Shown: positions 30,929-38,213 of the stretch, piece by piece
Layout of the letters: the number at the start of each line of letters is the position of its first letter
Position numbering within the stretch: the stretch's first letter is position 1
NCBI GenBank assembly: GCA_031261085.1
Contig: JAISKB010000018.1
Location: forward strand, 78,409-134,309
Origin: Christensenellaceae bacterium
Lineage (GTDB): Bacteria > Bacillota > Clostridia > Christensenellales > CAG-138
Length of the DNA: 55,901 nt
Direction of reading: 5' to 3'
Notes under the pieces: generated by a model
Database searches by the model: none
The model's input: the letters and a program-made list of their open reading frames with translations, nothing else
What the model was told of the DNA's origin: nothing
Program-made: the position numbers and the translations under genes

Positions 30929-32137
30929 ATGGAACGGCCGGCGCAAGCGGTTTATAGCGTGCCATTTCACTACCGCCCCATGGTGACGGCTTGCTTGGGG
31001 CTGTGCTTGGGCATCGCGTTTGCGCATATCCTATCGGGCATATGGCTGTTTGCGGCTGTATGCCTGTTTTCTGTTTTGGGGCTTGTTGCCTGGTGGCAGG
31101 ATATGCCCGCCTGGCGTACCCTGGCCCTGTGGGCGGTTGCGGGCTTGCTCCGCCCGGCGCTGCTGCCCGCGTTTACGCCGCCAAGCGGCTTTATGCGGCC
31201 CTTCCTCACCCTGCGCTTTCGGCTTATCGATTTGAGCGAAAAGCTGTTCGGCGCGCAGGCGCCGCTGCTTACCGCCATGCTTTGGGGCGATACAATCGGG
31301 CTTTCTCCCACGGTTTACGACGCGTATAAGGGCGCGGGCATATTGCATGTGCTGGCGCTCAGCGGCCTGAATGTATCCTTCGTGACCGCCGCGCTCAACA
31401 CGCTGTTCCGCCGCGTAAAGGAAAGCGCGCGCCTGGCGCTCACCGCGGCGCTGCTGGTGTGCTATTGCGCCATCGCCGCCTTCCCGCCCTCGCTGGTGCG
31501 GGCCAGCGTTATGTCGCTGTGCGTGCTCTTTGGCGGGGTGTCGGGCCGCAAGGGGGATATGGCGAGCGGCATCGCGTTTGCCGCGCTGGCCATACTCCTC
31601 CCCACGCCCGAGGCTATGTATGATGTGGGGTTTCAGCTCTCGTTCGCGGCGGTGGCGGTTATAGCCATGCTGAGCGGCGCGCTGCAAAGCAAGCTCCCGC
31701 TGCCCAAGCCGGTGGCGGGTACGCTGGCCCTGTCGGTGTGCGGTACGCTGGGCACGCTGCCGCTCACGATGTATTATTTCCGCGAGGTGGCGGTGCTTTC
31801 GATATTCGCCAATATTTTAATACTGCCGGTGGTGCCGTTTGCGTTCTTATGCGCGATGGCGGCCAACCTGGCGGCGGTCATACTGCCGCGCCTGGGCGAA
31901 TTTTTGGCGCCCACCGCCTGCCTGCTCGCGGATTGCATGGTCGTGCCGGCGCAATATGTATCCTCGGTGCCATTTGCGCTGCTGCGGGTGAAGCGGCCGG
32001 GCCTGCTCGCCTGCGCGGCTGTGTACTTGGCTCTGCTGGCGGCTTCCCGCTATTGCTTGTGGGAGCGGAAAAAGCAATATGCGGCGGCGGGCGCGCTCGC
32101 CCTGCTGGCGGCGCTGCTGTATGGGGTGGGTTTATAA
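30929..32137 (+). CDS. ComEC-like competence membrane protein, channel domain only
   Basis: The protein has 402 residues from the ATG at 30929, directly after ftsY. About nine membrane helices are seen. The ComEC/Rec2 core signatures GDTIGLSPTVYDAYKGAGILHVLALSGLNVSFV (about 118-150) and DVGFQLSFAAVAVI are present. Full ComEC proteins are about 700-800 residues and carry a C-terminal metallo-beta-lactamase-like domain. Here the chain ends after the membrane domain, and the next gene is ylxM with its own promoter, so that domain is absent. It may be a DNA-uptake channel working with a separate nuclease. Confidence 0.8.
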   Translation: MERPAQAVYSVPFHYRPMVTACLGLCLGIAFAHILSGIWLFAAVCLFSVLGLVAWWQDMPAWRTLALWAVAGLLRPALLPAFTPPSGFMRPFLTLRFRLIDLSEKLFGAQAPLLTAMLWGDTIGLSPTVYDAYKGAGILHVLALSGLNVSFVTAALNTLFRRVKESARLALTAALLVCYCAIAAFPPSLVRASVMSLCVLFGGVSGRKGDMASGIAFAALAILLPTPEAMYDVGFQLSFAAVAVIAMLSGALQSKLPLPKPVAGTLALSVCGTLGTLPLTMYYFREVAVLSIFANILILPVVPFAFLCAMAANLAAVILPRLGEFLAPTACLLADCMVVPAQYVSSVPFALLRVKRPGLLACAAVYLALLAASRYCLWERKKQYAAAGALALLAALLYGVGL

Positions 32138-32144
32138 AAAAAGA

Positions 32145-32172
32145 TTGACTTTGCGCGAAATACTTATATAAT
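32145..32172 (+). promoter_or_regulatory. Promoter of the ylxM-ffh operon
   Basis: TTGACT (32145-32150), 16 bp, TATAAT (32167-32172). The predicted start near 32179 falls just before a long palindrome. Confidence 0.75.
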
Positions 32173-32180
32173 AGTACGAG

Positions 32181-32202
32181 TGTAAAGCAATATTGCTTTA
32201 CA
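32181..32202. promoter_or_regulatory. Perfect 22-bp palindrome in the ylxM leader
   Basis: The half TGTAAAGCAAT is followed by its exact reverse complement. It lies between the predicted transcription start and the ribosome binding site (GGCGGAGG, 32206-32213). It is either a repressor operator or an RNA hairpin close to the ribosome site. Confidence 0.75.
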
Positions 32203-32219
32203 ACAGGCGGAGGATGGCC

Positions 32220-32549
32220 ATGCGGGCAAATGTGGAACTGGGGCTGCTGCTCGATCAATATGGCGCGCTGCTCACCGAGCGGCAGCGGCAGCTGCTTTCG
32301 CTGGCGGTGGACGACGACCTTTCGCTATCCGAAATTGCCGAGCAGGAGGGGATTTCCCGCCAAGGCGTGCAGGATGCGCTCAAAAAGGGCGAAGCGCAGC
32401 TGCACGAATATGAAGCCAAGCTGGGCATGGCGCGCAAAGCGCGTGCGCTGCGCGAGGGCTTGGCAGGTCTGATGGAATATGACCGCGCGGACGCGGCGCT
32501 GGGCGCGCAGGTACAAATACTAATGGAGATACTCGACGATGGCGTTTGA
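32220..32549 (+). CDS. ylxM: YlxM/p13-family helix-turn-helix protein
   Basis: The protein has 109 residues from the ATG at 32220, which is 6 nt after GGAGG; an ATG at 32214 is too close to it. The sigma-70 region 4-like helix-turn-helix spans about 18-62 (LTERQRQLLSLAVDDDLSLSEIAEQEGISRQGVQDAL). YlxM is encoded before ffh across Firmicutes and associates with SRP function. It overlaps ffh by 11 bp. Confidence 0.9.
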   Translation: MRANVELGLLLDQYGALLTERQRQLLSLAVDDDLSLSEIAEQEGISRQGVQDALKKGEAQLHEYEAKLGMARKARALREGLAGLMEYDRADAALGAQVQILMEILDDGV

Positions 32550-33876
32550 AGGACTTTCTTCCAAACTGCAAACCGTTTTTAAAAAGCTGACGGGCCGTGG
32601 CAAGCTGAACGAAAAAGATGTAAAAGAAGCCATGCGTGAGGTAAAGCTTGCGCTGCTGGAAGCCGATGTGAGCTTCGCGGTGGTCAAAAAATTCATTGCC
32701 GCCGTCACCGAGCGCGCGGTGGGGGCCGAGGTGCTCGAGAGCCTTACCCCGGGGCAGCAGGTCATAAAAATCGTAAGCGAAGAGCTTACCTCACTGATGG
32801 GCGGGGCCAACGCCAAACTCGAGTTTGGCTCGCAAACGCCCGCTGTGGTGCTGCTGTGCGGCCTGCAGGGCGCGGGTAAAACCACGATGGCGGGCAAGCT
32901 GGCGGCCTACTTGGCCAAGCATTTTGGCAAATCGCCCCTGTTGGTGGCCTGCGATACTTACCGCCCGGCGGCGATTGCGCAGTTGCAGGTGGTGGGCGAA
33001 AAGGCGCATATCCCCGTGTTTGCGCGCGGGGAACAAAACCCTGTGGAAACCGCGAACGAAGCGATTGCCTACGCAAAGGCGCACCTCCACGATGTGGTCA
33101 TCATCGATACCGCGGGGCGGCTGCACATCGATGAAGCCATGATGGCGGAAATCGCGGCGCTCAAAGCCGCGTTAAAGCCCGCCGAAATTTTGCTGGCGGT
33201 AGACGCGATGACGGGGCAGGACGCGGTGCTTGCCGCCAAGGCCTTCGATGAGGCGATGGGGCTTACGGGCGTTATCATCACCAAGCTCGATGGCGATACC
33301 CGGGGCGGCGCGGCGCTTTCGGTGCGCGAGGTAACGGGCAAGCCCATTAAGTTTTGCGGCACCGGCGAAAAGCTAACCGATATAGAGCCGTTTTACCCGG
33401 ATCGCATGGCCAGCCGCATACTCGGCATGGGGGATATGCTTACCCTCATCGAAAAGGCGCAGGCCACCTTCGACGAAAAGCAGGCCGCCGAGCTGACGGC
33501 GAAGCTGCGCAGCAACGACTTCACGCTCGAAGATTTTATGGAGCAGCTGCAGCAGGTGCAATCCATGGGCTCCATGCAGGATATTTTGGCCATGATGCCC
33601 GGCGTGCAGGCAAACAAGCTGGGCGATGCCGAGCTCGATGAAAAGCGGGCGGCGCGCACCATCGCCATATTGCGATCGATGACGGTGGCGGAACGGCGCA
33701 AGCCCGAGCTGCTCAATGCCGGCCGGCGCCGGCGCATCGCCGCGGGCAGCGGCACATCGGTGCAGGAGGTCAACCGCCTGCTGAACCAGTTTGAATCGAC
33801 CCGCAAGATGATCAAGCAGTTTTCGGGCGGCAAGCTAAACAAAAAGGGCAGGGGCTTTAAGCCTTTTGGCTTTTAA
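32539..33876 (+). CDS. ffh: Signal recognition particle protein Ffh
   Basis: The protein has 445 residues. The N domain (1-90) is followed by the GTPase G domain with GLQGAGKTTMAGKLA (near 106-120), ACDTYRPAAIAQL, IDTAGRLHIDE and TKLDGDTRGGAAL. The methionine-rich M domain follows, with the SRP RNA-binding helix-turn-helix (GSGTSVQEVNRLLNQFESTRKMIKQF). It binds signal sequences at the ribosome and docks with FtsY. The start lies inside ylxM. Confidence 0.97.
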   Translation: MAFEGLSSKLQTVFKKLTGRGKLNEKDVKEAMREVKLALLEADVSFAVVKKFIAAVTERAVGAEVLESLTPGQQVIKIVSEELTSLMGGANAKLEFGSQTPAVVLLCGLQGAGKTTMAGKLAAYLAKHFGKSPLLVACDTYRPAAIAQLQVVGEKAHIPVFARGEQNPVETANEAIAYAKAHLHDVVIIDTAGRLHIDEAMMAEIAALKAALKPAEILLAVDAMTGQDAVLAAKAFDEAMGLTGVIITKLDGDTRGGAALSVREVTGKPIKFCGTGEKLTDIEPFYPDRMASRILGMGDMLTLIEKAQATFDEKQAAELTAKLRSNDFTLEDFMEQLQQVQSMGSMQDILAMMPGVQANKLGDAELDEKRAARTIAILRSMTVAERRKPELLNAGRRRRIAAGSGTSVQEVNRLLNQFESTRKMIKQFSGGKLNKKGRGFKPFGF

Positions 33877-33948
33877 ACGGGCGATTGCGCGCAAGCGCTT
33901 TCGATATAATCCAAAAAAACAATCGTTTCATTTAGGAGGAACACGACT

Positions 33949-34191
33949 ATGCTTAAAATCAGACTTCGCCGCATGGGCGCAAAGAAGGCGCCTTTCTACC
34001 GCATCGTGGTTGCGGATTCCCGCGCGCCGCGCGATGGCGCGTTTGTAGAGGAACTGGGCTACTACAACCCCCTAACCAACCCGGCCGAGCTCAAGGTCGA
34101 TAACGAAAAGGCCGCCGCTTGGGTTAAAAACGGCGCCCAGCCCACCGAAACTGTTCGCGCCCTGCTCAAAAAGTCCGGCGCGCTGCAGTGA
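33949..34191 (+). CDS. rpsP: 30S ribosomal protein S16
   Basis: The protein has 80 residues. The N-terminus [29 protein letters not shown] is diagnostic of S16. TTAGGAGGAA precedes the ATG. The order ffh-rpsP-khpA-rimM-trmD-rplS is the classic Firmicutes cluster. Confidence 0.98.
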   Translation: MLKIRLRRMGAKKAPFYRIVVADSRAPRDGAFVEELGYYNPLTNPAELKVDNEKAAAWVKNGAQPTETVRALLKKSGALQ

Positions 34192-34217
34192 CGGCCGGCT
34201 GCCTTAGGGAGCAAGCC

Positions 34218-34445
34218 ATGGGAGAATTGGTACGATATATCGCTGTCAGCCTTGTGGATAAGCCCGATGAAGTGCAGGTAGAGGTAAAAGAGGGCGATGG
34301 CTCTACGGTGATAGAGCTGCGCGTGGCGCCCGAGGATATGGGCAAGGTGATAGGCAAGCAGGGGCGCATCGCCAAAGCGATCCGCACCGTGGTGCGCGCC
34401 GCCTCCGCCCGCGAAAACAAAAAATACATCGTAGAGATTCTATAG
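34218..34445 (+). CDS. khpA: KH-domain RNA-binding protein KhpA
   Basis: The protein has 75 residues from the ATG at 34218; longer frames start upstream but lack a site. A single KH domain has the GxxG loop IGKQGR (residues 47-52). KhpA binds RNA, usually as a dimer with KhpB, and affects cell division and small-RNA function in Gram-positives. It lies between rpsP and rimM as in Bacillus (ylqC). Confidence 0.92.
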   Translation: MGELVRYIAVSLVDKPDEVQVEVKEGDGSTVIELRVAPEDMGKVIGKQGRIAKAIRTVVRAASARENKKYIVEIL

Positions 34446-34457
34446 CGCGGGAATAGT

Positions 34458-34994
34458 ATGTGCGACCAACAAAAACCGGCGGCGTATTTGCGCGTGGGCC
34501 AAATCGCGCGGGCGCACGGCGTGCACGGCGAGGTGAAGGTTTTGCCGCTCACGGCGGATGCCGACCGCTTTTACCAGCTTAAACAGGCGTATATCGAGCG
34601 CAACGGCGGGTATACGCCTGTTGAGGTTGGCGACGCGCGCGTGCAGCCAGAGGCCGTTTACCTGCGCCTTTCCTGCGCGCAAACGCGGGAGGAGGCCGAC
34701 GCCCTTAAAAGCCTGTATCTATGCGTGGATCGGGCGCATGCGCTTAAGCTGCCGCCGGGGCAATACTTTGTGGCGGATATGCTGGGCTGCCGCGTGGAGG
34801 ATACGGCGGGGGCGCACTATGGCGTGCTGACCGACGTGCTGGAAACCGGCGCCAACGACGTATACGTTATACAGGGCAAGCAAACGCTGCTGGTGCCCGC
34901 GATTAAAAAGCTGCTGTATCAGGTGGATATCGACGGCAAGCGCATCGTGCTCGAGGCGGGGGTGCTAAAGGAGGTGGGTTTGTTTGAGGATTGA
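34458..34994 (+). CDS. rimM: Ribosome maturation factor RimM
   Basis: The protein has 178 residues. The N-terminal RimM barrel starts at LRVGQIARAHGVHGEVKVLPLTAD (10-33). The C-terminal PRC barrel includes DMLGCRVED (near 106-114), VYVIQGKQTLLVPAIKK and the closing DGKRIVLEAG. It assists 30S head assembly around S19. It overlaps trmD by 11 bp. Confidence 0.95.
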   Translation: MCDQQKPAAYLRVGQIARAHGVHGEVKVLPLTADADRFYQLKQAYIERNGGYTPVEVGDARVQPEAVYLRLSCAQTREEADALKSLYLCVDRAHALKLPPGQYFVADMLGCRVEDTAGAHYGVLTDVLETGANDVYVIQGKQTLLVPAIKKLLYQVDIDGKRIVLEAGVLKEVGLFED

Positions 34995-35724
34995 CATACT
35001 CACCATATTCCCCGAAATGTTTGCGGGCGTGCTGGGAGAAAGCATGCTCGGGCGCGCGGCGCGGGCCGGCATATTGGATTTTCGCCTGCACAACATCCGC
35101 GATTATTCCGAAAACAAGCACCATAATACCGACGACTATCCGTTTGGCGGGGGCGTGGGCATGGTGATGATGGCCCAGCCCATATGCAGCTGCTTACAAG
35201 CGGTGGATGGCGACCATGAAGCGCTCCGCATAGCGATGCTGCCGCGCGGCAAAACGCTGCGGGTGGGCATGGCGCAAGCGCTCAGCGGCCAGGAGCGGCT
35301 GCTGCTGCTGTGCGGCCACTACGAGGGGATAGACGAGCGCGCGCTGGAGCAGATGGATATGGAGGTATCCATCGGCGATTATGTGCTGACCGGCGGGGAA
35401 CTGCCCGCCATGGTGCTGATAGACTGCGTGAGCCGCTTTATACCCGGCGTGCTGGGCAGCGCCGATTCGGCGGAGGATGAGAGCTTTACACACGGGCTGC
35501 TCGAATACCCGCAGTATACGCGCCCCGCCGAATTTTGCGGCAAACAGGTGCCCGAGGTGCTGCTGAACGGCAACCACGCGCACATCGCGCGCTGGCGAAG
35601 GGATATGTCCTTAAAGGCCACAAAAGAGGCGCGCCCAGAGCTGTTGGCCGCGGCCGCGCTCGACAAAAAGGACAAGGCGTTTTTACAGTCGCTGGAAAAC
35701 GCGCAAATTGACCCAAATAAATGA
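34984..35724 (+). CDS. trmD: tRNA (guanine-N1)-methyltransferase TrmD
   Basis: The protein has 246 residues with start TTG at 34984, placed by GGAGGTG upstream and by the family N-terminus (RIDILTIFPEMF). It methylates G37 of tRNAs next to the anticodon and prevents frameshifting. SPOUT knot motifs are LCGHYEGIDERALE (near 110-123) and SIGDYVLTGGELPAMVLID (near 131-149). The C-terminal domain is complete. Confidence 0.96.
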   Translation: MRIDILTIFPEMFAGVLGESMLGRAARAGILDFRLHNIRDYSENKHHNTDDYPFGGGVGMVMMAQPICSCLQAVDGDHEALRIAMLPRGKTLRVGMAQALSGQERLLLLCGHYEGIDERALEQMDMEVSIGDYVLTGGELPAMVLIDCVSRFIPGVLGSADSAEDESFTHGLLEYPQYTRPAEFCGKQVPEVLLNGNHAHIARWRRDMSLKATKEARPELLAAAALDKKDKAFLQSLENAQIDPNK

Positions 35725-35733
35725 AAAAGCCGC

Positions 35734-35762
35734 TTGCGCTCGGCAAGTTGCCATGTTATAAT
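35734..35762 (+). promoter_or_regulatory. Promoter of rplS with 70-nt leader
   Basis: TTGCGC (35734-35739), 17 bp, TATAAT (35757-35762). The leader between about 35769 and 35835 is GC-rich and could fold. Firmicutes often carry an L19 autoregulatory leader at this place, but the fold was not verified. Confidence 0.7.
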
Positions 35763-35835
35763 GCACTTTGTGACAACGGGCGGTCCAATGCCGAAATCGG
35801 TACGAACGTCTAAGCGAGAGGAGAAATCATCAATA

Positions 35836-36198
35836 ATGGCTGACATCATTCGGGAACTCGAAAAAGAACAACTGCGCACCGACCTGCCCAAGTTAGAAAT
35901 CGGCGATACCGTACGCGTATTCGTAAAGGTTGTGGAAGGCGCCCGTGAGCGCTTGCAAAACTTCGAAGGCTTGGTCATCAAAATGCAGGGCGGCGCCGTG
36001 CGTAAAACATTCACCGTCCGCCGCGTTTCTTATGGCGTAGGCGTAGAAAGAACCTTCCCCTACAACAGCCCCCGCATCGGCCGCATCGAGGTCGTGCGCC
36101 ATGGTAGGGTTCGCCGCGCCAAGCTCTATTACCTGCGCGATCGCGTGGGCAAGGCCGCCAAGGTCGTGGAGCGCATCGTAGAAAAATCGGCTAAATAA
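35836..36198 (+). CDS. rplS: 50S ribosomal protein L19
   Basis: The protein has 120 residues from the ATG at 35836. A longer frame from 35734 begins inside the promoter and is rejected. L19 signatures are [23 protein letters not shown] (near 23-45) and [17 protein letters not shown] (near 65-81). It has its own promoter and terminator. Confidence 0.97.
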   Translation: MADIIRELEKEQLRTDLPKLEIGDTVRVFVKVVEGARERLQNFEGLVIKMQGGAVRKTFTVRRVSYGVGVERTFPYNSPRIGRIEVVRHGRVRRAKLYYLRDRVGKAAKVVERIVEKSAK

Positions 36199-36219
36199 GC
36201 GGTTGCAACCGAGCACAAG

Positions 36220-36257
36220 CCCCCAATGCCCACCAAGGCAGTGGGGGTATTATTTTT
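36220..36257 (+). terminator. Terminator of rplS
   Basis: An extended stem CCCCCA.TGCC/GGCA.TGGGGG (36220-36247) is followed by TATTATTTTT. It ends 13 bp before the rbgA start. Confidence 0.8.
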
Positions 36258-36270
36258 GAGGGATTTTTTC

Positions 36271-37140
36271 ATGCTGATACAATGGTACCCGGGGCATATG
36301 GCCAAGGCGCGCCGTATGCTGATAGAAAATTTAAAGCTGATAGACGCGGTGGTCGAAATCGTGGATGCACGGGCGCCCGCCGCCACGCGCAACCCCGATT
36401 TTGACGCGCTGTTTTGCGCAAAGCGGCGGGTGGTGCTGCTCAACAAAAGCGACCTCGCCGCGCCGGAGGTGACCAAGGCGTTTATACGCGCGTATCAGGC
36501 GCAGGGTATAGAGGCGATGGAGATGGTATCCACCGTGCAAAAGCACCGCGCGTCGGCCATCGCGCTGATGGAGCGCGCCGTGCGCCCCGAGGTGGAGCGG
36601 TTAAAGGCCAAGGGCGTGCACAAAACCGTGCGCGTGATGGTGGTGGGCATACCCAACGTGGGGAAGTCCACGTTTATCAACCGCATTGCGGGCACCGTGC
36701 GGGCGCAGGTGGGCGATAAGCCCGGCGTGACCAAGGCCCGGCAGTGGGTGAAGATCACCCCCTACCTCGAGCTGATGGATACCCCGGGGCTGCTTTGGCC
36801 CAAGCTCGAAAATGAGCGTCTGGCGCGGCACTTGGCGTATATAGGCTCCATCAAAGATGACATTATGGATGTGGAACAGCTCGCCGGGCTGCTGCTGCAG
36901 GAACTGGCGAACCTTAGCCCCGGCACGCTGGTGCAGCGCTATGCGCAGGTGCGCGTGGGCGCGCCGCCGCACGAGCTGCTCGAGGGCGTATGCGAGAGCC
37001 GCAACTTTCTGTTGCCCGGCGGCCTGCCAAATATCGAACGCGCCGCACGCATCGTGCTCGATGAATTTCGCGCGGGGAAGATAGGCCGGGTTACGCTGGA
37101 TGCCGTGGAGGATATGGAGGCGGCGCATGGCGCGCACTAA
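36271..37140 (+). CDS. rbgA: Ribosome biogenesis GTPase RbgA (YlqF)
   Basis: The protein has 289 residues from the ATG at 36271, which follows GAGGGA; the ATG at 36226 would begin in the terminator. It is a circularly permuted GTPase: the N-terminal WYPGHMAKARR precedes NKSDL (near 65-69), then GIPNVGKSTFINR (G1, near 128-140), and DTPGLLWPK. It is needed for late 50S assembly. It overlaps rnhB by 14 bp. Confidence 0.95.
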   Translation: MLIQWYPGHMAKARRMLIENLKLIDAVVEIVDARAPAATRNPDFDALFCAKRRVVLLNKSDLAAPEVTKAFIRAYQAQGIEAMEMVSTVQKHRASAIALMERAVRPEVERLKAKGVHKTVRVMVVGIPNVGKSTFINRIAGTVRAQVGDKPGVTKARQWVKITPYLELMDTPGLLWPKLENERLARHLAYIGSIKDDIMDVEQLAGLLLQELANLSPGTLVQRYAQVRVGAPPHELLEGVCESRNFLLPGGLPNIERAARIVLDEFRAGKIGRVTLDAVEDMEAAHGAH

Positions 37141-37768
37141 AGAGGCCGAGGCGCGGCGCCTGCTCGAAATGACGCAAATCGAGCGGCCTTATTGGGCGCA
37201 GGGCGCCTGCATTGCCGGTATGGATGAGGTGGGCCGCGGCCCGCTGGCGGGGCCGGTGGTGGCGGCGTGCATCGTGCTGCCCGAGGAACCGCTGCTCGAA
37301 TATGTGAACGATTCCAAAAAGGTAAGCCCTGCCCGGCGGCAAAAGCTGTACCCCGCGCTGCTTGGCGCCGCGCTGTCGTATGGCGTGGGCTGGGTGGCGC
37401 CGCAGGTAATCGATACAATAAACATACTGCAGGCCACCAAGCTCGCGTTTGCCAAGGCCTATGCCGCCATGGCGGTAAAGCCGGAGCTGGTGCTCATCGA
37501 CGCGGTGCAGGGTGTGAACATACCCGCCCGGCAGCGGGCCATCGTGCACGGGGACGCGCTCAGCTACCTGATTGCGGCGGCCTCCATCGTGGCCAAGGTG
37601 GAACGGGATGCGTATATGACGGAGATGGACGCTCAATACCCGCAATATGGCTTTGCGCAAAACAAGGGCTATGGCACGGCGCGGCATATCGCGGCGCTGC
37701 GCGAGCACGGCCCCTGCCCGCTGCACCGGCGCAGCTTCATCACACACTTTGTGGGCGCGCGGGCATGA
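37127..37768 (+). CDS. rnhB: Ribonuclease HII
   Basis: The protein has 213 residues from the ATG at 37127, placed by GGAGG. Catalytic Asp33 and Glu34 lie in GMDEVGRGPLAGP (31-43); NDSKKVSPARR and LIDAVQG follow, with HGDALSYLIAAASIVAKVERD near 145-165. It removes ribonucleotides from DNA. The stop overlaps the start of yraN. Confidence 0.95.
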   Translation: MARTKEAEARRLLEMTQIERPYWAQGACIAGMDEVGRGPLAGPVVAACIVLPEEPLLEYVNDSKKVSPARRQKLYPALLGAALSYGVGWVAPQVIDTINILQATKLAFAKAYAAMAVKPELVLIDAVQGVNIPARQRAIVHGDALSYLIAAASIVAKVERDAYMTEMDAQYPQYGFAQNKGYGTARHIAALREHGPCPLHRRSFITHFVGARA

Positions 37769-38118
37769 TGGATAAACGGGCAAGCGGCATACGCGGGGAA
37801 GCGCTGGCGCAAGGCTATCTTGCGGGGCAGGGCTACCGCTTGCGCTGCTGCAACTACCGCGCCTCGCGCTGCGAGGTGGATATTATAGCCGAATTCGAGG
37901 GCGTGCTGGTGTTTGCCGAGGTAAAGGCGCGCTATGGCGACCGCTACGGGCTGGGGCGCGAGGCGGTGACGATAGCCAAGCAGCGGCACATCATACAGGT
38001 GGCGCAGGCGTATATCGCCGAGCAGGACCTATACGATATGCCGGTGCGCTTCGATGTGCTGGAGGTGGACCTAACGAGCGGCCGCGTCGAGCATATACCG
38101 GGCGCGTTTACGCTATAG
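37765..38118 (+). CDS. UPF0102 (YraN) endonuclease-like protein
   Basis: The protein has 117 residues. The start is ATG 37765 or 37768. YraN proteins have a restriction-endonuclease-like fold. Motifs seen are GEALAQGYLAGQGYRL, CEVDIIAEFEGVLVFAEVKAR (near 40-60, the PD-ExK-like core) and the closing RFDVLEVDL. The function is unknown. It follows rnhB in a translationally coupled manner, as in many genomes. Confidence 0.9.
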   Translation: MMDKRASGIRGEALAQGYLAGQGYRLRCCNYRASRCEVDIIAEFEGVLVFAEVKARYGDRYGLGREAVTIAKQRHIIQVAQAYIAEQDLYDMPVRFDVLEVDLTSGRVEHIPGAFTL

Positions 38119-38213
38119 GGGTCGCGTGGGGCAATAAAATTGCGCGCCGGCGTGTGAACCGCGCGCAGTTGTGGTAAAATATAAATATTATGAGTGGGAG
38201 AGTATCCGTGCTG

